A stretch of DNA of 39,945 nt from Streptomyces kronopolitis (GCF_014646275.1 NZ_BMND01000046.1:1-39945), one strand, 5' to 3'; positions 7,323 to 15,485 are shown, counted from the stretch's first letter. The notes: generated by a model not told the origin, from the letters alone. Numbers and translations: made by a program.

Positions 7323-8804
7323 TCATCGGCCCGCCCGCCGCGGCGGCCGGGCCAGGGCCCGCAGCACGATCCGGAGGTCCTGTCCCCATGACCAGGTGTC
7401 GATGTAGAGGTTGTCGAAGCGGGCCCGGTCCACCACGGGGGAGCCGCCGCGCAGCCCGTGCACCTGCGCCAGCCCGGTCAGGCCCGGCGCCATCCGGTGC
7501 CGGGCGCCGTACTCGGGGCAGCTCCGGGTGTACCGCTCGGCGGCCGCGGGGCGCTCCGGGGCCGGTCCGACCAGGCTCAGTTCGCCGCGCAGCACGTTCC
7601 ACCAGCGCGGCAGCCCCGCCGCCCTGGTGCGCCGCAGCAGCCGGCCGACCCGGCTGGGGTGGCCGCCGTCCGCCGCGCCGGCGCCCTCGCCGCCGTCGTC
7701 GGGCGCGCACCGGAACGTCAGCAGCGGGAAGCCGCGGCCGCCCCGGCCGAGGTGCTCCTCCCGGCAGAGCACCCCCGGCCCGTCGGCGAGCCGCACCGCC
7801 AGCGCGCAGACCAGCAGCACCGGGGCCGTCACCAGCAGTGCCACCGCCGCCAGCACGAGATCCAGCGCCCGCTTGCCCGCGCCGCCGTGCCGCGGCGGGT
7901 CGGTGTCCAGCCGGCGGCAGGCGAAGCCCCACAGAGGGCCCGCCGACGGCGGCGGTCGGCCCTCCAGGGTGGCCGCCGCCCCGGCCAGCCAGATCGCCGA
8001 GCCCTGGTCGATGAAGCGGCGCAGCAGGGCCGCGGTGTGCGGATCGCGGTGGGGCGGCACCGTGAACACCGCGTCGCGCACGGTGTGGCGGATGACGGCC
8101 CGGGTGATGTCCTGCGGGGAGGTCAGCCGCGGCGGTCCGGCGTCGCCCGGCGGCTCCCCGGCCCCGGCGACGGCGGACGCCCCGGCCACCACCAGGCCGA
8201 CCGGGCGCATCCCGTACTCGGGGCGGGCCCGCAGCACGGCGGCGAGCTGCCGGGCGGCCGGGTTGAGGCCGACGATCAGCGTGGCGCGCGGGCGGCGCCG
8301 GGCGGCGCCCCGGAGGGCCCGGTGGACCAGCGCACGGGCGCCGCAGACCAGCGTGGTGAGCCCGGCCAGCGCCCCGGCCAGCGGGGCCGGCGGCAGCGCC
8401 GGCGCGTGGCGGACGGCGCCGAGCACCGCGGCCGCCGCGCACCAGCAGACGGCGGCCCGGCCGAGCAGCGCCGGCAGCGCGCCGAGCAGGCTGGGGGCCG
8501 GGCCGAGGCGGTAGAGGCCGGCCCGGGAGTGGAGCAGCAGCAGCCCCAGCACCATGGGGCCGAGCGCGAGCGGCGCGGTGCCGGCGCCGAGGACGGGCTG
8601 CGCGGCACCGGCGGTGGCCAGCGCGTCGGCGGCGAGCAACGGGGCGGCGGCCCGGCGCCGTTGGCCGCGGCCTGGCCGGGGCGGCGGCAGGGTCTCCCGT
8701 GCGGGGCCGCGCGGCGGACGGACCGCGGCGCCGGCCGGTGCGGGGGCCGCCGACGGGAGCCGGACCCGGGCGGAGGGGGGCGCGTCCGCGCTGTCCGTCG
8801 TCAT
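7323..8804 (-). CDS. Polyprenyl-phosphate sugar-1-phosphate transferase-like protein lacking the DE dyad
   Basis: A 493-aa member of the WcaJ/WbaP-type sugar transferase family. A disordered Pro/Arg-rich N-terminus is followed by several hydrophobic segments (about residues 60-160), a Rossmann-like domain (TLIVGLNPAARQL) and the C-terminal catalytic domain. That domain starts at KRALDLVLAAVALLVTAPV and continues through WNVLRGELSLVG and APGLTGLAQVHG. The domain is intact in length, but the motif normally read as S-L-D-E-L-P-Q is R-A-A-G-L-P-R: the catalytic Asp-Glu pair is Ala396-Gly397 (codons at 7614-7619). The usual K of KFRTM is Thr and the R of GPRP is Ala. The ATG at 8804 has GGGAG upstream. 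It is the first gene of the operon, the normal place for the priming enzyme. It may be inactive or mechanistically different. Confidence 0.85.
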   Translation of the reverse strand: MTTDSADAPPSARVRLPSAAPAPAGAAVRPPRGPARETLPPPRPGRGQRRRAAAPLLAADALATAGAAQPVLGAGTAPLALGPMVLGLLLLHSRAGLYRLGPAPSLLGALPALLGRAAVCWCAAAAVLGAVRHAPALPPAPLAGALAGLTTLVCGARALVHRALRGAARRRPRATLIVGLNPAARQLAAVLRARPEYGMRPVGLVVAGASAVAGAGEPPGDAGPPRLTSPQDITRAVIRHTVRDAVFTVPPHRDPHTAALLRRFIDQGSAIWLAGAAATLEGRPPPSAGPLWGFACRRLDTDPPRHGGAGKRALDLVLAAVALLVTAPVLLVCALAVRLADGPGVLCREEHLGRGGRGFPLLTFRCAPDDGGEGAGAADGGHPSRVGRLLRRTRAAGLPRWWNVLRGELSLVGPAPERPAAAERYTRSCPEYGARHRMAPGLTGLAQVHGLRGGSPVVDRARFDNLYIDTWSWGQDLRIVLRALARPPRRAGR

Positions 8805-9774
8805 CGCCTGATCGGCTCCCTGCTCCTGGTGCCCGGCACACCGGGCACCGCCCCGCCGACGGGCCGGGCGGCATCCGCAGCCACGGGCCGCGCTCGGTAC
8901 TGCGGGTCTTGCGGCAGCACGCACTGCTCCCTGATGAGCGAGCCGACAGAACTCTCTGCGGGAAACCCCGGGCGCTCAGTGCCGGGTATCGGCCCGGACG
9001 AAGCGCGCGCCGAGCGGATATCCCGGGTGGCGAGTGATGAAACGGAATGCGGGCCGACCGGCGCCGGACCGCGGTGCGCGGGTGATGCCGAATACCTCGC
9101 CCTCACATCCGGGGTTGTCCGGGTAAGCGGGCCGCCGCGCCGCCGCCCGGCCGAATCCGCTGCCGGACGGGGTCGTCACATCCATCGCCGAGTTGGCGGA
9201 ATGGGGTTCCTCCATCGCGCGAAGACGGTCGGCCCGGACGGTGCGTGCGCCATTTCCGCGGCCCCGCAAGCCGTCATATGCGACCACGCCGCCGCGGCCG
9301 TGTGAATTCACCGGGAGGCGCCGTCCGCCGACCCGGCCGCTAAACGTGCGGTGACCCTTTTCCCACGAATGGAGTCCGCCCCGCACCGCGATTCCGCGCA
9401 GCGGTTCCCTTTCGTTCCCGGATACGGCTTTGTTCCCGCATACGGCCACCGGCGTCCGGTCGCCCCGTGCGCCGGCCGAGGAAGCCCGTGCGCATACGAC
9501 GCCGCCGGTGCGGTCCATCGACTTCCGCATGTCTTCCTCTCCGACTTCAATCAGCCAAACAGGAGAGCACTCTGACAGAAATCATCCCGGAATCCGCGGC
9601 AGGCACGCCGGATCCGGATCAGCGTTCCCGAACAGCGGAATACCGGACTCCTGCGGCACTCCTCGTTTATGCCATAAGGGCTAAGGATTTCCCGGAAGAG
9701 GGAACCCCCGCATCTCTGCCTCAATTCGCTCGTTGTGACCGGTTGCCCCATTCACGAACTGAAAGGAGAATGGG
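8805..9774. other. Long intergenic region between the glycan operon and the chaplin gene
   Basis: About 970 bp with no convincing gene on either strand. Open frames here have random codon use and lower third-position GC than neighbouring genes. It must hold the leftward promoter of the glycan operon and the rightward promoter of the chaplin gene, but I cannot place them with confidence; a sigma-BldN-type promoter was looked for and not found. It also holds repeated GTTCCC boxes at 9404-9445 and a 68-codon frame that overlaps the chaplin start. Confidence 0.6.
9414..9445. repeat. Tandem direct repeat, possible regulator site
   Basis: GTTCCCGGATACGG (9414-9427) and GTTCCCGCATACGG (9432-9445) are identical except for one base and start 18 bp apart. 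A third GTTCCC lies at 9404. Repeated boxes in non-coding DNA about 330 bp before the chaplin gene suggest a binding site for an oligomeric regulator, but no known consensus is recognised. Confidence 0.35.
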
Positions 9775-10125
9775 ATGAAGCGGTTTGTTACGACCGCCGC
9801 GCTGGCCTCCGCCAGCTGCGCCATTGTGCTCAGCGGCGCCGGCATCGCATCGGCAAGCATGGACGGTCACCATGGCTCACATGGCCGCTACGGCCGCGGC
9901 GACCACGGTCGTTTCGGTTTCGACAACGGTCGTTTCGGTCGCGGTGACCGGGGCTTCGGCCGTGGTGGCGCCAACGCCGCCGGGTTTGCCGCGGGCTCCC
10001 CGGGCATCCTCAGCGGCAACCTCGTCCAGGTGCCGATCAGCGTCCCGATCAACGTGTGCGGCAACAGCGTCAACGCGCCCGGCTTGCTGAACCCGGCCTT
10101 CGGGAACGCCTGCCTGAACAGGTGA
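9775..10125 (+). CDS. Chaplin with Arg/Gly/His-rich insert
   Basis: A 116-aa secreted protein. Residues 1-27 form a Sec signal peptide ending in an AxA cleavage site (IASA). Residues about 68-115 are one chaplin domain: AAGSPGILSGN, VQVPISVPINVCGN and LLNPAFGNACLN, including both conserved cysteines (Cys95 and Cys112) that form the intramolecular disulfide. Chaplins assemble into amyloid-like surface films that lower surface tension and let aerial hyphae rise. Between signal and domain lies an unusual insert (28-66) rich in Gly, Arg and His, with two GRFG and two GRGD units; classical short chaplins go almost directly from the signal to the domain. The ATG has AAAGGAG at a good distance. A hairpin terminator follows. 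No LPXTG-type sorting signal is present. Confidence 0.92.
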   Translation: MKRFVTTAALASASCAIVLSGAGIASASMDGHHGSHGRYGRGDHGRFGFDNGRFGRGDRGFGRGGANAAGFAAGSPGILSGNLVQVPISVPINVCGNSVNAPGLLNPAFGNACLNR

Positions 10126-10132
10126 CCCGTCC

Positions 10133-10158
10133 GCCGGCCCGCAGAACCATGGGCCGGC
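10133..10158 (+). terminator. Terminator after the chaplin gene
   Basis: An 8-bp perfect stem (GCCGGCCC pairing with GGGCCGGC) with a 10-nt loop starts 8 nt after the chaplin stop codon. Confidence 0.65.
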
Positions 10159-10318
10159 CCGGGTCGTGATGGGAAAGTTGGCGGACCACCTCCGACTCAG
10201 GTCGTGGGTGGTTCGCCACTCTGCCCCCGCAGCCGCCGGGGATGGCCGCGTCACTCGAGACGGGCCCCCTTGCCGGCCTGCGGACAGGGCTTTCGGATCA
10301 CGCGCGATACTGGACGGC

Positions 10319-11179
10319 ATGGCACAGAGCAGGCGCGGGCGCCGCGACACGGAGACCGTCACGGAGACGGTGGACGGCGGACTCGCCGAGCTGCGGCCCG
10401 ACCGGGACCGCCCGCGCGCCTGGACGCTGCTGATCGACGGGGCCCCGCAGTCCCATGTGGACCTCGACGACCCGGCGTTCCTCGACTTCTCCTACCAGCG
10501 GCGCCTCGGGCATCTGGCGGACCTCGCCGGCCCGGCCGGCAAGCCGCTGCGCGTCGTCCACCTCGGTGGCGGCGCCCTCACGCTGGCCCGCTATGTCGCG
10601 GCGACCCGCCCGCGCTCCACCCAGCAGGTCGTGGAGATCGACGCGCCGCTGGTCCAGCTCATACGCCGGCAGCTGCCGTGGGACAGCGGCTGGCGGATCC
10701 GGGTGCGCGGCGGCGACGCCCGCGCCGGCCTGGCGAAGATCCCCGACGGCTGGGCGGACCTGGTCATCGCCGACGTCTTCGACGGTGCGCGCACGCCCGC
10801 CCATCTGACCAGCACGGAGTTCGTGGCCGAGGTCCGCAGGGCGCTGCGTCCCGGCGGGTTCTACGCGGCCAACCTCACCGACGGGCCGCCGCTGCGGTTC
10901 CTGCGCGGCCAGATCGCCACCGTCCGCACGGTCTTCCCCGAGCTGTGCCTGACCGCCGACCCGGCCGTCCTGCGCGGCCGGCGCTTCGGCAACGCCGTCC
11001 TGCTGGCCGCCGACGGAGCGCTGCCGGTCGCCGAACTGACCCGGCGGGCGGCCACCGATCCGCAGGCCGGACGGGTCGAACACGGGCGGGCGCTGCTGGA
11101 CTTCACCGGCGGCGCGGCCCCGGTCACCGACGCCACCGCCCTCGCCTCGCCCGCCCCGCCGGCCGGCGCCTTCGACTGA
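10319..11179 (+). CDS. Spermidine-synthase-like SAM-fold protein
   Basis: A 286-aa soluble protein with the Rossmann fold of polyamine aminopropyltransferases and SAM methyltransferases. Motif I is VVHLGGGALTLARYV, motif II VVEIDAPLVQLI, then GDARAGLAKIP and the acidic VIADVFDGA. A tyrosine in FSYQRRLGHLADL sits where spermidine synthases have the acceptor-side YHEM segment. These features match the many actinobacterial proteins annotated as spermidine synthase-like, most of which have no shown activity. The ATG at 10319 is chosen because the fold begins shortly after it; upstream in-frame starts would run through the chaplin terminator region. An agmatinase gene lies 26 kb away, but that is too far to argue for a shared polyamine pathway. 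Confidence 0.85.
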   Translation: MAQSRRGRRDTETVTETVDGGLAELRPDRDRPRAWTLLIDGAPQSHVDLDDPAFLDFSYQRRLGHLADLAGPAGKPLRVVHLGGGALTLARYVAATRPRSTQQVVEIDAPLVQLIRRQLPWDSGWRIRVRGGDARAGLAKIPDGWADLVIADVFDGARTPAHLTSTEFVAEVRRALRPGGFYAANLTDGPPLRFLRGQIATVRTVFPELCLTADPAVLRGRRFGNAVLLAADGALPVAELTRRAATDPQAGRVEHGRALLDFTGGAAPVTDATALASPAPPAGAFD

Positions 11180-11249
11180 GACGGGCCGGGGCCGGGCCGC
11201 GCCGCCGGGTTGCCGAGGGGCCGACGCGGGGGGCCGGGCCCGTACGGCG

Positions 11250-11807
11250 CTATCCCCCGGTGGTGCTGATCTGCACCGTCGGCGGATGGCCGTTCCAGGT
11301 GCAGAACACCGAGGTGTGGGAGCTGCCGGAGAAGTCGACCCGGATCCACCCGTCCTGCTTCCACACCTGCATCTGCCAGCCCGATGCGGGCGTCGCCGAC
11401 ACCAGCTCGGCCGACCGGCCGCTCAGGTCGAAGACCACCCGGCCGCCCGCCGTCGAATAGCTCTTGATCCGGCTGTCGGAGGACGACGGATAGCTGTCCT
11501 GCGGGGAGGCGTCCGGGTGCGTCCCGGAGCCGCCGGTGGCGGAGGGGGACACCGGACCGGAGGGCGCGGAGCCGGTGGGCGACGGGCGCTCCGCCGGCGA
11601 ACGGGACGGCTTGGGGCGGTGCGTGGAGGAGACCCGCGGGGAGGCGCCGGCCTCCGGCCGCGCCCCGGACAGCGGCAGCGCGCGCGGCGGGTCGTACGCG
11701 GTGCCGGACAGCACGGTGTGCACGCCGAACCACGACAGCGTCACCGCGGCGCCGGTCGCCAGCGTCCAGGCCACCGCGTGAACCAGTCCTCGTCGCATCC
11801 GGCTCAT
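11250..11807 (-). CDS. Membrane-anchored hypothetical protein with extracytoplasmic domain
   Basis: A 185-aa protein that I cannot assign to a named family. MSRMRRGLVHAVAWTLATG begins a basic N-terminus followed by one membrane segment (about residues 7-30). A Ser/Pro/Thr-rich spacer (40-110) of cell-wall-spanning type leads to a compact C-terminal domain. That domain has alternating strands, for example GGRVVFDLSGRSAELVSATP, WKQDGWIRVDFSG and VFCTWNGHPPTVQI. The layout suggests a protein held at the outer face of the membrane. The start at 11807 places basic residues just before the membrane segment. It is divergent from the response regulator gene (112-bp gap), so it is a likely target or accessory sensor of that two-component system. 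This is inference from position. Confidence 0.75.
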   Translation of the reverse strand: MSRMRRGLVHAVAWTLATGAAVTLSWFGVHTVLSGTAYDPPRALPLSGARPEAGASPRVSSTHRPKPSRSPAERPSPTGSAPSGPVSPSATGGSGTHPDASPQDSYPSSSDSRIKSYSTAGGRVVFDLSGRSAELVSATPASGWQMQVWKQDGWIRVDFSGSSHTSVFCTWNGHPPTVQISTTGG

Positions 11808-11919
11808 ACTGCACCACCCGACCACGCGCACGCAGCCCTCCCCGGGCAACCGCCGACCGATCTGTCACGGTGTCAACACCCGGCGGGGAAGAGCCCCCGA
11901 ATGGCGTACGGTGCCGCTC

Positions 11920-12612
11920 ATGGCACGTGTGCTCGTGGTCGAGGACGACCAGTTCGTACGCTCGGCGCTGATCCGGCATCTGACCGAGGCCGCCCATACG
12001 GTGCGCAGCGTGGGCACGGCTCTGGAGGCGTTGCGCGAGGTGGCCCAGGTCGGCTTCGACGTGGTCATCCTCGACCTCGGACTGCCCGACCTGGACGGCG
12101 GCGAGGCGCTCAAGATGCTGCGCGGCATCACCGACGTGCCCGTGATCATCGCCACAGCCCGGGACGACGAGACCGAGATCGTCCGGCTGCTCAACGACGG
12201 CGCCGACGACTACCTCACCAAGCCGTTCTCCGTCGAGCACCTCTCGGCGCGGATGACCGCCGTCCTGCGCCGCTCCCGGGCCACCGCCCCCGGCGCCGAA
12301 CCGTCGTCACCGGCCATCCGGGTCGGCGGCCTGTGCGTCGACCCGCTGCGCCGCCGGGCCCAACTCGACGGCTGCGCGCTCGATCTGACCCGCCGGGAGT
12401 TCGACCTGCTGGCCTTCCTCGCCGGGCGCCCCGGGGTCGTCGTCGCCCGCAGGGAACTCCTCGCCGAGGTCTGGCAGCAGTCCTACGGCGACGACCAGAC
12501 CATCGACGTCCATCTGTCCTGGCTGCGCCGCAAGCTGGGGGAGACCGCGGCGCGCCCCCGCTATCTGCACACTCTGCGGGGCGTCGGCGTGAAGCTGGAG
12601 CCGCCGCAGTGA
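11920..12612 (+). CDS. OmpR-family response regulator
   Basis: A 230-aa DNA-binding response regulator. The receiver domain (residues 1-115) has the acidic pocket Glu8-Asp9-Asp10, the phospho-acceptor Asp52 in VILDLGLPD, and Lys101 in DDYLTKPFS. The C-terminal winged helix (about 130-228) contains LDLTRREFDLLAFLA and the recognition and wing region ending YLHTLRGVGVKLE, typical of OmpR/PhoB proteins. The ATG at 11920 is preferred to the GTG at 11911 because MARVLVVEDD is the standard family start; no strong ribosome site is visible for either. The stop overlaps the start of the kinase gene (GTGA), so the two are translationally coupled. Confidence 0.93.
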   Translation: MARVLVVEDDQFVRSALIRHLTEAAHTVRSVGTALEALREVAQVGFDVVILDLGLPDLDGGEALKMLRGITDVPVIIATARDDETEIVRLLNDGADDYLTKPFSVEHLSARMTAVLRRSRATAPGAEPSSPAIRVGGLCVDPLRRRAQLDGCALDLTRREFDLLAFLAGRPGVVVARRELLAEVWQQSYGDDQTIDVHLSWLRRKLGETAARPRYLHTLRGVGVKLEPPQ

Positions 12613-14009
12613 GATGGGCCCTGGTCAAGGTGGCGCTGGCGGTCACCACCATGGTCGTGGTCGCGTTCGCCATCCCCCTCGGCCTCGTCGTCAAGGAGCT
12701 GGCCCGCGACCGCGCCTACGGGAGCGCCGAACGGCAGGCCGCCACCATCGGTCCGGTCCTCGCCATCACCACCGACCGCACCCAGCTCGAACGCGCCGTC
12801 GCCAGCGCCGAGACCGGGCCCGGCGGCCGGATCGGCGTGCATGTGCCGGCGAGCGGCAAGAAGGGCAGGCCCGCCGAGATCGGCGCCCGGCGCGCGGCGC
12901 GGGCGGACGTGGCGGCCGCCGTGAAGCTCGGCCGGGCCTCCATCTCCCCGGTACGCGGCGGCTCCGTGCTCCTCCAGCCGACCGCCGTCGCCGCCGGTAT
13001 CGCCGTCGTCGAGGTCTTCGTGCCCGACGCGTCGCTCACCAACGGCGTCATGACGTCCTGGGCGGTGCTGGCCGGCGTCGGCCTGGCGCTGGTCATCGGC
13101 TCGGTCGCGGTCGCCGACCGGCTCGGCACCCGCATGGTGCGCCCCGCCGAACGGCTCGCCGGCGCCGCCCGCGACCTCGGCCGGGGCAAGCTGGGCGTGC
13201 GGGTCCGGGAGGACGGGCCCCGGGAGCTGCGGCTGGCGGCCAGCGCCTTCAACTCCATGGCCGACCAGGTCGTCCAACTCCTGGCCAACGAACGCGAACT
13301 GGCCGCCGACCTCTCGCACCGGCTGCGCACCCCGCTGACCGTGCTCCGGCTCAACACCGCCTCGCTCGGCGACACCCCGGCCGCCGAGCAGACCCGGGCC
13401 GCCGTCGCCCAGCTGGAGCGGGAGGTCGACCAGATCATCCGCACCGTCCGCGAACAGAAGGCGCAGACCCAGCAGACGGCCGCCGGGGCCGGCTGCGACG
13501 CCGCCGAGGTGATCCGCGCGCGGATGGGCTTCTGGTCCGCGCTCGCCGAGGACGAGGGCCGCACGGTGCGCGTCGCCGGCGCCGACCGCCCCGTACGGGT
13601 CCCGGTCGCCCGCCCCGAACTCGCCGCCGCCCTGGACGCGATGCTCGGCAACGTCTTCCGGCACACCCCCGAGGGCACCGCCTTCGCGGTCGACGTCCAC
13701 CACGCGGACGAGGCGGTGATCGTGCTGGTCTCGGACGCCGGCCCCGGCATCGACGACCCGGACCAGGCCCTGCGCCGCGGCCACGGCGGCGGCGGGGAGG
13801 GCTCCACCGGCCTCGGCCTGGACATCGTGCGGCGGCTGGCCGAGTCCACCGGCGGCGATGTCCGCCTGGGCCGCTCCGTCCTGGGCGGTACCGAGGTGCG
13901 GGTCTGGCTGGCGCTGGACGGACGGCGCGCCCGCCAGGGCGGACGGCGCGGCCACCGGCTGCGCCGCACCCTCGGCGGCCGGCGGCGGTCCGCGCGCACC
14001 GGCTCCTGA
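12609..14009 (+). CDS. Membrane sensor histidine kinase
   Basis: A 466-aa partner of the preceding response regulator. Membrane segment 1 is at about residues 5-28 and segment 2 at 147-169, enclosing a roughly 115-residue extracytoplasmic sensor domain. A HAMP linker (about 170-225) follows, then the dimerisation and phosphotransfer helix with His237 in LAADLSHRLRTPLTVL. The HATPase domain has an N-box NVFRHTPEG, DAGPGID as G1 and STGLGLDIVRRLAEST as G2. All catalytic boxes look intact. The tail after residue 438 is very Arg-rich. The GTG start overlaps the regulator stop by 4 nt. The signal is unknown. The sensor domain is Gly/Ala/Arg-rich without a recognised fold. A secreted GH18-like protein gene follows. 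Confidence 0.93.
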   Translation: MRWALVKVALAVTTMVVVAFAIPLGLVVKELARDRAYGSAERQAATIGPVLAITTDRTQLERAVASAETGPGGRIGVHVPASGKKGRPAEIGARRAARADVAAAVKLGRASISPVRGGSVLLQPTAVAAGIAVVEVFVPDASLTNGVMTSWAVLAGVGLALVIGSVAVADRLGTRMVRPAERLAGAARDLGRGKLGVRVREDGPRELRLAASAFNSMADQVVQLLANERELAADLSHRLRTPLTVLRLNTASLGDTPAAEQTRAAVAQLEREVDQIIRTVREQKAQTQQTAAGAGCDAAEVIRARMGFWSALAEDEGRTVRVAGADRPVRVPVARPELAAALDAMLGNVFRHTPEGTAFAVDVHHADEAVIVLVSDAGPGIDDPDQALRRGHGGGGEGSTGLGLDIVRRLAESTGGDVRLGRSVLGGTEVRVWLALDGRRARQGGRRGHRLRRTLGGRRRSARTGS

Positions 14010-14192
14010 CCGCCCCTCCCGCGGGGCATGTGCCGCCGGCTCTTAACCACCCCCTTCCGCTTCCTTAAGGCGGTCATAAGTCCCCCAACCTCCGCACCAT
14101 TACCGACATTTGTCCGTTTCCCTGGCGCTAGCGTGCGGGACGCACCACCGTGCACCCCCCTCCCCCCTCACGTGACGACAGGCAGGCACGCA

Positions 14193-15242
14193 ATGACTTC
14201 CTCGGCACACCGCCGCCGCAAGAGCCGCACCACCAAGCTGATCGTGACCGGCACGGCCGCCGTGGTCGCGGCGGGCGGCGCCGTCGCCGTCGCCGGCGGG
14301 GCGATGGCCGCCAAGGCCCCGCGGACGGCGGCCCCCACCGCCAAGGCCGCCGCCGGCTTCGCCCCGTACGTCGACACCTCGCTGACCCCCGCCTACGACC
14401 TGCCCGGCACGGCGAAGAAGACCGGCGTGAAGAACTACACCCTCGCCTTTGTCACCTCGGGCGGCGGCTGCGAGCCCAAGTGGGGCGGCACCGGCGCACT
14501 CGGCGACGACGCGGTGGCCCGGCAGATACCCGCCCTGCGCAAGGCCGGCGGCGACGTCCGGGTCTCCTTCGGCGGCGCCACCGGCTCCGAACTCGGCCTG
14601 GTGTGCACCTCCGCCGACCAGCTGGCCGCCGCGTACGGCAAGGTCATCGACCGGTTCAAGCTCACCAAGGTCGACTTCGACATCGAGGGCGGCGCGCTGC
14701 CCGACACCGCCGCCAACAGCCGCCGCGCCCAGGCCATCGAGCAGCTCCAGAAGAAGCACCCCGGCCTGGACGTCTCCTTCACTCTGCCGGTCATGCCCGA
14801 GGGCCTGACCCAGGACGGTGTGAACCTGGTCGCCGACGCCAAGAAGAACGGCGTCAAGGTCTCCGCCGTCAACGTCATGGCGATGGACTACGGCGCCTCC
14901 TACAGCGGCGACATGGGCACCTACGCCACCCAGGCCGCCACGGCCACCCAGGGGCAGATCAAGAAGGCGCTCGGGCTGAGCGAGAAGGCCGCCTGGAAGA
15001 CCGTGGCCGTGACCCCGATGATCGGCGTCAACGACGTCCAGCAGGAGGTCTTCCGGCTCGATGACGCCAAGCAGCTGGTGGCCTTCGCCAAGGCCAAGCA
15101 CCTGGGCGGGCTGTCGATGTGGTCCTCGACCCGCGACCAGGCCTGCCCGGGCGGCGCGGCCACCTCGGCGCAGCCGACCTGCAGCTCCATCGAGCAGAAG
15201 CCGCTGGACTTCACCAAGGCGTTCGGCGCCTTCACCGGCTGA
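14193..15242 (+). CDS. Secreted GH18 chitinase-like glycoside hydrolase
   Basis: A 349-aa exported protein. An Arg/Lys-rich N-terminus (HRRRKSRTTKL) is followed by a hydrophobic stretch to about residue 40, a long Sec or Tat-like actinobacterial signal. The catalytic TIM barrel starts at GFAPYVDTSL and has DVRVSFGGATG (strand 3) and KVDFDIEGG (159-167). In that motif Asp161, Asp163 and Glu165 give the DxDxE signature of family 18, Glu165 being the predicted acid. NVMAMDYGASY and LGGLSMWSSTRD are the later barrel strands with the conserved Trp. There is no carbohydrate-binding or fibronectin module, so it is a short catalytic-only enzyme. Hydrolysis of chitin or related GlcNAc polymers is likely but not proven. 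No dre operator was found upstream. A strong hairpin follows. Confidence 0.9.
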   Translation: MTSSAHRRRKSRTTKLIVTGTAAVVAAGGAVAVAGGAMAAKAPRTAAPTAKAAAGFAPYVDTSLTPAYDLPGTAKKTGVKNYTLAFVTSGGGCEPKWGGTGALGDDAVARQIPALRKAGGDVRVSFGGATGSELGLVCTSADQLAAAYGKVIDRFKLTKVDFDIEGGALPDTAANSRRAQAIEQLQKKHPGLDVSFTLPVMPEGLTQDGVNLVADAKKNGVKVSAVNVMAMDYGASYSGDMGTYATQAATATQGQIKKALGLSEKAAWKTVAVTPMIGVNDVQQEVFRLDDAKQLVAFAKAKHLGGLSMWSSTRDQACPGGAATSAQPTCSSIEQKPLDFTKAFGAFTG

Positions 15243-15251
15243 CCCCCACCG

Positions 15252-15277
15252 GCGGCCCGGGCGCCGGCCCGGGCCGC
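15252..15277 (+). terminator. Terminator after the GH18 gene
   Basis: A perfect 11-bp GC-only stem with a 4-nt GCCG loop starts 10 nt after the stop codon. The remaining DNA up to 15485 shows no gene. Confidence 0.7.
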
Positions 15278-15485
15278 TCGCCCCCTGGCGGGGCGCGGCG
15301 GACTCCCCCTACCGCCGCGCCCCGCCGCCGTGCTGTCTCCCGCCCGACCGTGTCCCCACCGGCCGTGCCCCGAACCGCCCCGTGTGATCACGGGCCGACC
15401 CCCGGTTCTCCCCGCCCGGCTTCCTCCGCCGCGATCACCCGCCGGCCGATCATCCCGCGGGCTCCTCCCCCCCCCCGACAAACGC

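Noticed and set aside
7168..8874. 568-codon minus-strand open frame overlapping the sugar transferase
   Set aside because: Low-complexity Arg/Gly/Pro translation; the overlapping frame has clear transferase motifs.
8976..9530. 184-codon minus-strand frame in the large intergenic region
   Set aside because: No domain, random-looking composition and codon positions; treated as non-coding.
11286..12608. 5' extension of the kinase frame to 907 codons
   Set aside because: It overlaps the response regulator in another frame and is low-complexity; the GTG at 12609 with GTGA overlap is the normal start.
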